NCBI GenBank assembly: GCA_029855985.1
Contig: JAGSHR010000297.1
Span: forward strand, 1-9,909
Reading direction: 5' to 3'
Source of the DNA: Candidatus Njordarchaeota archaeon
GTDB taxonomy: Archaea > Thermoproteota > JANJXX01 > Panguiarchaeales > Panguiarchaeaceae
Length of the DNA stretch: 9,909 nucleotides
The notes below the pieces were generated by a model. That model ran no database searches, was not told the origin of the DNA, and saw nothing but the letters and a program-made list of their open reading frames with translations. A program made the translations under genes and the position numbers. Positions 5,794-9,909 of this stretch are shown here, one piece after another. How positions within the stretch are numbered: the stretch's first letter is position 1; every line of letters starts with the position of its first letter.

Positions 5794-6360
5794 ATGCCAG
5801 ATTTGAGAATTAAAATTGAAAAGTTTGATCCGAGAAATCCGAAAGTATACCGATACTTGTTGGACCTATTGATAAGCGTGTACAAGGGAACAAACGGAAG
5901 GTACCCAGCCATGGAGTGGTTGAAACCAGAGGAAAAACCAAATCTTAATTCAGATAATTTGCCTTTTGAGTTCGAGGAAAAGTACGGAAGCTTTCTAAAG
6001 TGGAGATTAAATGAAGAGTTGGATGAAGTCTACCTTGCAATGACGAGTGGTAACGATAACGAAGTTATTGGTTCAATAGCTTTAAACTATAATCTAAAGG
6101 GCAAAAACATACCGTGGATACCAAAAGAGTTTGAAGAACGTGGAGATATAGGATTCATAGAGTTATTCACAGTTCACCCAGCATACCAAGGAAAGGGTAT
6201 TGGAAAAATGCTTTTTGAACATGCAATAAAACGCCTAAAAGAAATGAAAAAAATCCCGTGCGTAGTCACTTTCCCTAACCTAGAAGCAATAAACTTTTAT
6301 GAAAAATTTGGTGGAAGATTATTAAAAAAATATGATCCATTTGTGTTATACTGCTTTTAA
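5794..6360 (+). CDS. GNAT-family N-acetyltransferase
   Basis: A 188-residue protein with the GNAT acetyl-CoA core in its C-terminal half. Motif A is FIELFTVHPAYQGKGIGKML: VHP at 127-129 and the pyrophosphate-binding loop QGKGIG at 132-137. It is followed by motif B (EAINFYEKFGGRLLKKY), where the NFYEKFGG turn is characteristic. The N-terminal ~75 residues are charged and divergent and may set the substrate. It would move acetyl from acetyl-CoA to an amine on a small molecule, peptide or protein; the acceptor cannot be read. The gene lies 23 bp after the longin-like gene and has no promoter of its own that I can see, so the two form a likely operon. It is convergent with the AbrB-like gene, so a GNAT-toxin/antitoxin operon is not indicated. 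Confidence 0.9.
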   Translation: MPDLRIKIEKFDPRNPKVYRYLLDLLISVYKGTNGRYPAMEWLKPEEKPNLNSDNLPFEFEEKYGSFLKWRLNEELDEVYLAMTSGNDNEVIGSIALNYNLKGKNIPWIPKEFEERGDIGFIELFTVHPAYQGKGIGKMLFEHAIKRLKEMKKIPCVVTFPNLEAINFYEKFGGRLLKKYDPFVLYCF

Positions 6361-6414
6361 CCACAAAAATAGGGCCTCGTGTGGAATTGGTTGATTGGGT
6401 TAATTCTGCGTTAT

Positions 6415-6696
6415 CTATTTAGGTTTTAAGAAAGGAGGAGTCTTTAGTCTCTCCTGTTGGGCTTCTTCTGATAGTTTTTCGAACTCTTCTATTGTCAGTT
6501 TTATGAGTGGTTTTCTTTTTTTGATCAAAGCTTTAAGAGATTTTTTCGGTTTTATGAGGAGCCCATCCTTAGTTATTATTCCTATTGCTTCACTCGATGG
6601 TTCTAGTCCAATTAGTTTTCTTATTTCCCTCGTTGTATATATTTCTCCTTTCGATCCGATTTTAAGTCGATATTTGTTTTCTGTCAGAGCAGTCAC
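6415..6696 (-). CDS. AbrB/SpoVT-like swapped-hairpin DNA-binding protein
   Basis: A 93-residue protein (104 if begun at ATG 6729). YRLKIGSKGEIYTTREIRKLIGL is the AbrB/MazE-type swapped-hairpin pattern: strand, S-K-G-E turn, helix of basic residues, hydrophobic-Gly exit, then IGIITKDGLLIKP as the second hairpin. Such dimers bind DNA as transition-state regulators or as antitoxins. The charged C-terminal tail (LTIEEFEKLSEEAQQERL) resembles the toxin-binding tail of VapB proteins, but no PIN-domain or other toxin gene adjoins it. I prefer the GTG at 6696. The TATA box at 6736-6743 puts transcription near 6713, downstream of ATG 6729, and AAAGGT lies about nine bases before the GTG. It is divergent from the fabG-like gene and may regulate it and itself. 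Confidence 0.8.
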   Translation of the reverse strand: MTALTENKYRLKIGSKGEIYTTREIRKLIGLEPSSEAIGIITKDGLLIKPKKSLKALIKKRKPLIKLTIEEFEKLSEEAQQERLKTPPFLKPK

Positions 6697-6735
6697 CTTT
6701 TTCCGACCTTTCCGAATAATAATTATCATTAGGAA

Positions 6736-6743
6736 TATATAAA
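6736..6743 (-). promoter_or_regulatory. TATA box of the AbrB-like gene
   Basis: On the minus strand this reads TTTATATA, with purine-rich CGAAAA just upstream. The expected transcript start is about 6712-6714. The ATG at 6729 is only seven bases past the box, too close to be transcribed from it, which is the main reason to move the start to GTG 6696. Confidence 0.55.
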
Positions 6744-6745
6744 AA

Positions 6746-6755
6746 TTTTCGAAAA
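6746..6755. promoter_or_regulatory. TTTTCGAAAA palindrome in the AbrB/fabG divergent promoter
   Basis: A perfect 10-bp dyad between the TATA box of the AbrB-like gene and a weak TATA (GTTTAA, 6756-6761) for the fabG-like gene. Its position would let one bound protein affect both directions. The core is AT-rich, so chance occurrence is possible. Related TTTCGAA cores lie upstream of prpB at 3280-3286 and 3332-3338. Confidence 0.35.
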
Positions 6756-6790
6756 GTTTAACACAAAAGTAAAAACCAATATTCCGATAT

Positions 6791-6797
6791 GAGGTGA
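6791..6797 (+). promoter_or_regulatory. Shine-Dalgarno site that fixes the TTG start of the fabG-like gene
   Basis: GAGGTGA is an almost perfect anti-16S match. The TTG at 6806 is eight bases downstream, normal spacing. An out-of-frame ATG at 6799 lies only one base after the site and opens an eight-codon frame ending in TAA at 6822, so it is too close to be efficiently used. Confidence 0.75.
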
Positions 6798-6805
6798 AAT
6801 GAAAA

Positions 6806-7549
6806 TTGGAAATAAAAGGTAAAGTCGCCTTAGTGACTGGTGCTTCTAGAGGGATAGGTAAAGCTATCGCCTTGGAACTCGCGGATAAGGGAGCAAAAAT
6901 CGCGGTGAACTATAGAACTAACAAAGAACTGGCAGAAAAAGTAGTTAAAGAAATAGAAGAACAAGGTGGAGAAGCTAGAGCATACAGAGCAGACGTAGCT
7001 GATTACAACCAAGTCAAAAAGATGGTTGAAGAAATCTTGAAGGATTTTGGGACAATACATATACTCGTAAACAATGCTGGTGTAATAGCGAAAACATTTT
7101 CGGTAATGGAGATAACCGACGAGGAATGGGACACCATACTAAACACGAACTTAAAAGGGGCATTCAACTGCATAAAAGCGGTAGCCCCAATAATGATTAA
7201 AAACGGGGAAGGCAAAATCATAAACATCTCCTCTGTAGCGGGAAAAATGGGAGGAACAGTAGGGCCAGCATACGCAGCGTCAAAAGCAGGACTAATCGGG
7301 TTAACATTTTCGGTAGCACAAGAATTGCTCCCACACAACATAACAGTGAACGCGATAGCACCAGGACCAATAGAAACAGAAATGATAGCGAAACTACCAG
7401 AAGAAAGAAAAAAGAAAATATTATCAAGGGTACCAATGGGCAGATTCGGAACACCAGAAGAAGTAGCAAAAACAGTAACATTCCTAATAGAAAACGACTA
7501 CATAACAGGAGAAGTCATAGACGTAAACGGAGGATACTACATGGACTAG
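6806..7549 (+). CDS. fabG: Short-chain dehydrogenase, FabG-like 3-oxoacyl reductase
   Basis: A 247-residue classical SDR of standard length with every key motif. These are TGASRGIG (residues 11-18) for the dinucleotide, NYR at 35-37 favouring NADP(H), NNAG (89-92), Asn115 and the catalytic Ser143-Tyr156-Lys160 (YAASK). PGPIETEM and VIDVNGGYYMD close the fold. The nearest well-known family is 3-oxoacyl-ACP reductase FabG. Archaea generally lack bacterial-type fatty acid synthesis, so the enzyme may act on 3-oxoacyl-CoA, a sugar or another alcohol; the symbol marks family, not proven substrate. Start TTG is fixed by GAGGTGA. It is divergent from the AbrB-like gene. From residue 169 to the end none of 79 codons ends in T, unlike the N-terminal part, where 11 of 49 do. 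Confidence 0.93.
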   Translation: MEIKGKVALVTGASRGIGKAIALELADKGAKIAVNYRTNKELAEKVVKEIEEQGGEARAYRADVADYNQVKKMVEEILKDFGTIHILVNNAGVIAKTFSVMEITDEEWDTILNTNLKGAFNCIKAVAPIMIKNGEGKIINISSVAGKMGGTVGPAYAASKAGLIGLTFSVAQELLPHNITVNAIAPGPIETEMIAKLPEERKKKILSRVPMGRFGTPEEVAKTVTFLIENDYITGEVIDVNGGYYMD

Positions 7550-7607
7550 AAATCCAAAAAAATCTTGTTTACATGTTACTAGAGAAAAATATATTCGATA
7601 GACCAAA

Positions 7608-8933
7608 TTAGATTATTTTCTCTTCCAACTCCTTTAATTTATTAATTAAGAAGTCTAGTGTGCTTGTTACTTCAATGTTTTCGTATCGTGTTTTTTGGTT
7701 TCTTGTCACAATGATTCCATCAACATTTAGTTCTTTCATAGCTATCTCTAGTGCTCTGGCTTCCCTTCTCATTGTCATTTCATCCTGTATCATATAAGTG
7801 GCTTGTATTGCATATATGGGTTCTTCTCTATTGGTTAATATAAAGTCTACCTCGTTGCTCTTTCCGCTTTTCCAGTAGTATAGTTTTAGCCATGGATATT
7901 TGTAGGTTAATCTTAGAAGATGCAAATATATGAAGTTTTCAAACAATGCTACTAAGTTTTTTCTCGGTGTTACTGCGTTTCTTAGTCCTGTGTCGACTGC
8001 GTAGATTTTTCTCGGTGTTATTTCTTTTTCTTTTGTTGATTTCGCGTATTTTGGGAGCCTATAGATTATCATAGAGTCCTCTATGTAATTAACATAGTTG
8101 TTTATTGTGTTTTTGCTTACTCTCATTTTCTGTTTAACTAACCTGTAGTATGAGTTAATGGAGAATAGGTTCCCTATGTTCGTTAACATGAATTTTAGAA
8201 GTCCTATGAGTAGTTGTCTATTCTCTATGTTGTACCTTTCTATTATGTCCTTATATAGCATTGTATCAAAGTACGATTGGAGGATTCTGAGCTTCATTAT
8301 TTTATTTTCTTCTAACACTACCTCTGGGTATCCGCCATATTCAAGGTAATCATCTAAGAGCTTCAGCGCTATATACCTTCTTGAGCCGTATAGTGTTTTT
8401 TTATCGATTTTTACTCCTTTCGCCTCAAGGAACTCAAGGAATGAGAATGGGAGCATTTCATGGTATATAACTCTTCCCCTTAACTCTTTCGCTAGTTCGC
8501 TTTTGAGCATTTTTGAACTTGAACCAGTTATGAAAATTCGTGCCTTCTCCTTGTCTTGGATCCTCCTAATGAATGATTGCCAGTTCGGTAAGTTTTGTAT
8601 CTCGTCGAAAAAGAAGTATTTTTCAACCTTTTTGCCCCTTGGGTTTAATTCGTAGTAGGCTTCAAGAGCTTCCTCCTCATCGCCTTTCTCAAGTGGAATT
8701 AATCTATTGTCCTCGAAGTTTAAATATAATATTTTCTCCTTTTCTACTTTTTGCTCTAGGAGTTCCTTTATTAGTTGGAAAATAAAAAATGTTTTCCCAG
8801 AGCGTCTGGGGCCGATTATCGCTACGGGTTTCTTTGATTCTAAGATGTTGAAAAATTTGTGCCTTGGCACAAGTTCTGGGAGTTCACTATCCCAGAATTC
8901 TACAATTAGTTGTTTGAAAATTTCCCTCTTCAA
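7608..8933 (-). CDS. AAA-type ATPase with C-terminal DUF4143 domain
   Basis: A 441-residue protein from TTG 8933. The P-loop domain has Walker A GPRRSGKT (41-48), Walker B YFFFDE (106-111) followed by IQN, and sensor IFITGSSSKML (133-143). A winged-helix-like middle leads to the DUF4143 C-terminus with YYWKSGKSNEVDFIL and IYAIQATY. That segment resembles a PD-(D/E)XK core but has Gln-Ala where Glu-x-Lys would be catalytic, so nuclease activity is doubtful. These ATPases are widespread in archaea with unsettled roles. Extending to 9038 would translate the AT-rich promoter and palindromes into a hydrophobic, low-complexity N-terminus (FFIFFIPIN). The TTG gives MKREIFKQLIVEFWD, a normal beginning, behind AAAGGGAAAG. 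It is convergent with fabG and separated from the downstream prenyltransferase by its own promoter. Confidence 0.88.
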   Translation of the reverse strand: MKREIFKQLIVEFWDSELPELVPRHKFFNILESKKPVAIIGPRRSGKTFFIFQLIKELLEQKVEKEKILYLNFEDNRLIPLEKGDEEEALEAYYELNPRGKKVEKYFFFDEIQNLPNWQSFIRRIQDKEKARIFITGSSSKMLKSELAKELRGRVIYHEMLPFSFLEFLEAKGVKIDKKTLYGSRRYIALKLLDDYLEYGGYPEVVLEENKIMKLRILQSYFDTMLYKDIIERYNIENRQLLIGLLKFMLTNIGNLFSINSYYRLVKQKMRVSKNTINNYVNYIEDSMIIYRLPKYAKSTKEKEITPRKIYAVDTGLRNAVTPRKNLVALFENFIYLHLLRLTYKYPWLKLYYWKSGKSNEVDFILTNREEPIYAIQATYMIQDEMTMRREARALEIAMKELNVDGIIVTRNQKTRYENIEVTSTLDFLINKLKELEEKII

Positions 8934-8960
8934 AACTTTCCCTTTTGTTAACCCATAATA

Positions 8961-8984
8961 TTTATCCCTATTAATAGGGATAAA
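8961..8984. promoter_or_regulatory. Perfect 24-bp palindrome, candidate operator of the ATPase gene
   Basis: The 24 bases are a perfect dyad with arms TTTATCCCTATT and AATAGGGATAAA, centred at 8972/8973 with core TCCC-N8-GGGA (8965-8980). It spans the predicted transcript start (about 8963) and reaches toward the TATA box at 8986-8993, where a bound dimer would block initiation. A related element lies on the other side of the TATA box. If transcription began further upstream it could instead form a 10-bp RNA hairpin. Confidence 0.7.
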
Positions 8985-8985
8985 A

Positions 8986-8993
8986 AATATAAA
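8986..8993 (-). promoter_or_regulatory. TATA box of the DUF4143 ATPase gene
   Basis: On the minus strand this reads TTTATATT inside a T-rich stretch. The implied transcript start near 8963 leaves a leader of about 30 bases to TTG 8933. The box sits exactly between the two TCCC-N8-GGGA elements. Confidence 0.5.
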
Positions 8994-8998
8994 AAATA

Positions 8999-9014
8999 TC
9001 CCTTTAAGGAGGGA
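8999..9014. promoter_or_regulatory. Second TCCC-N8-GGGA element upstream of the ATPase TATA box
   Basis: TCCC at 8999-9002 and GGGA at 9011-9014 have the same eight-base spacing as the palindrome at 8965-8980, with 12 of 16 bases identical. The centres are 34 bp apart, and this copy overlaps the region where the upstream TFB-recognition element would be. It is imperfect in the middle, as expected of a weaker second operator. Confidence 0.5.
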
Positions 9015-9110
9015 AAATATATTTGAATTACCACACAAGGAAAATGAGGATATTTGTGATCCGCTAAGAAAGAAAATTAATTAATAATTAAATAAACAGA
9101 TCAAATATGT

Positions 9111-9116
9111 AAAAAA
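9111..9116 (-). terminator. Oligo-T tract after the prenyltransferase gene
   Basis: On the minus strand a T6 run lies five bases past the prenyltransferase stop, followed by a long AT-rich stretch to about 9075. This fits archaeal oligo-T termination. No GC-rich stem is present. Confidence 0.4.
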
Positions 9117-9120
9117 TTTT

Positions 9121-9909
9121 TTAGATGGGGAGTCCGATTAAATATAGGAGGCTTCTTTCGAATGCTATTGAGAGCAGGGTTATTCCTAGGTAGGGGCTTA
9201 GGAACTTGAATATTTTTCTCACTGTCTCTTTGTTTCTATTTCTTAGGTATCTGATGATTGATATGATTATGCCGATTGTCATCATTCCGCTTATGATTAC
9301 TGTGTATATTCCTATGAAGTTTGTGTACCACATGTATAGGACGAGGCTTTCTATGAGTAACACGACTAGGATTCCTAGTTTAGCTGTTTTACTTTCTCCG
9401 TATATTACTGGGAACATTGGTATGTTTGCTTTTCTGTAATCCTCTATGTAGTAGATTGCGATGAACCATATGTGTATTATTGCCCAAAGGGAAACTATAA
9501 GTAATAATATTATGGAGTATATGTCTGGTTTCTCTGTTACAACCATGTAACCTCCGAATGGTAACATGCCTCCAGCGAATGCTCCCATAACAATGTTCAG
9601 CACTGTTCTCCTCTTTAAAAGGACAGTGTACACAAAGGCGTCAATGAAGAATCCGAGGAAAACCGCGATTCCCGTCCAAAAGTTTATCTCGAAGCCAATG
9701 AGTATTCCTATTACTGCCATTAGTAATGATACGAAGAATGCCTCGTCTGGGTCTAGTCTTTGGTCTGGTAGTGGTCGTTTTTTTGTTCTGAACATTATTG
9801 CATCAATGTCTCTATCATAGTACATGTTTAGTCCAGTTGTTCCAAAAACGGAGAGTATGCTCGCTATTATGAAGAGTGTTAACTTATACCAATCTATGTT
9901 GGTGTACCC
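9121..9909 (-). CDS. ctaB: Protoheme IX farnesyltransferase (heme O synthase), 5'-truncated by window edge
   Basis: A UbiA-superfamily membrane prenyltransferase that adds a farnesyl group to heme b, giving heme O, the precursor of heme A of heme-copper oxidases. The frame stays open past the ATG at 9825 to the window edge; the extra 28 codons include ASILSVFGTTGLN, so the gene is partial and that ATG is internal. Family motifs are clear: N-M-Y-Y-D-R-D-I-D (N-x3-D-x3-D prenyl-diphosphate site), then MFRTKKRPLP, LKRRTVLNIVMGAFAGGMLP, and the second Asp loop EDYRKANIPMFPVIYG. These match CtaB/CyoE better than MenA or UbiA. About seven membrane helices remain in 262 visible residues; roughly 30-40 N-terminal residues should lie outside. 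T-ending codons drop toward the 3' end: 12 of 60, then 3 of 40, then 2 of 79. Confidence 0.92.
   Translation of the reverse strand, partial: GYTNIDWYKLTLFIIASILSVFGTTGLNMYYDRDIDAIMFRTKKRPLPDQRLDPDEAFFVSLLMAVIGILIGFEINFWTGIAVFLGFFIDAFVYTVLLKRRTVLNIVMGAFAGGMLPFGGYMVVTEKPDIYSIILLLIVSLWAIIHIWFIAIYYIEDYRKANIPMFPVIYGESKTAKLGILVVLLIESLVLYMWYTNFIGIYTVIISGMMTIGIIISIIRYLRNRNKETVRKIFKFLSPYLGITLLSIAFERSLLYLIGLPI

Noticed and set aside
6361..6384. CCACA...TGTGG stem directly after the GNAT stop as a terminator
   Set aside because: Only five base pairs with a 14-base loop and no T tract behind it; too weak to call.
5794..6729. GNAT toxin with AbrB-type antitoxin
   Set aside because: The two genes are convergent and not co-transcribed, and the acetyltransferase is associated with the longin-like gene instead.
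6799..6822. Eight-codon open frame (MKIGNKR) overlapping the fabG start
   Set aside because: Its ATG is one base after the Shine-Dalgarno site, too close for initiation, and it looks accidental.
8934..9038. N-terminal extension of the DUF4143 ATPase to a start at 9038
   Set aside because: The extra 35 residues translate the TATA box and both palindromes into a hydrophobic low-complexity stretch; TTG 8933 starts at the conserved fold.
9823..9825. ATG at 9825 as the start of the prenyltransferase
   Set aside because: The frame continues without a stop to the window edge, and the Asn of the N-x3-D-x3-D motif lies just upstream of this ATG.

Overview
The window looks like one end of an AT-rich archaeal contig, probably from a metagenome or single-cell assembly. 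Bases 1-25 are not biological. They match the 3' part of the Nextera read-1 transposase adapter, including the full 19-bp mosaic end, so native sequence begins at about base 26. The archaeal reading rests on several signals. TATA-like boxes sit about 25 bp before likely transcript starts. Purine-rich ribosome binding sites precede several genes. GTG and TTG starts are frequent. The families present include a DUF4143-type ATPase, a ribbon-helix-helix/retropepsin pair and a longin-like protein. The longin-like and leucine-rich-repeat proteins recall Asgard or some TACK archaea, but this is a hint and I cannot place the lineage. The heme O synthase suggests the organism makes heme O/A and may carry a heme-copper oxidase.

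Layout. A two-gene (+) operon (71-792) encodes a ribbon-helix-helix regulator and a small retropepsin-like aspartic protease. Two (-) genes follow: a GT4 glycosyltransferase (919-2085) and an upstream leucine-rich-repeat protein (2186-3193). The repeat gene is divergent from a methylisocitrate lyase (3350-4243, +). Next on (+) are a six-helix membrane protein (4334-5008), a longin-like protein (5144-5770) and a GNAT acetyltransferase (5794-6360). The last two are 23 bp apart and probably co-transcribed. A (-) AbrB-like regulator (up to 6696 or 6729) is divergent from a FabG-like short-chain dehydrogenase (6806-7549, +). The window ends with two (-) genes: a DUF4143 ATPase (7608-8933) and a 5'-truncated protoheme IX farnesyltransferase running off the edge (9121-9909).

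There is no single pathway here. It is a mosaic of short transcription units. The most distinctive structures are: (1) two TCCC-N8-GGGA palindromes bracketing the ATPase TATA box; (2) a repeat protein whose eight units keep an exact 30-residue period; (3) three copies of GAAAACGTT in the non-coding flanks of that gene; (4) loss of T-ending codons toward the 3' end of three unrelated genes; (5) a longin-fold protein; (6) the regulator/aspartic-protease pair. I saw no tRNA, rRNA, CRISPR array, transposase gene or insertion sequence. No gene-free stretch exceeds 300 bases; the longest is the 156-bp divergent region at 3194-3349.
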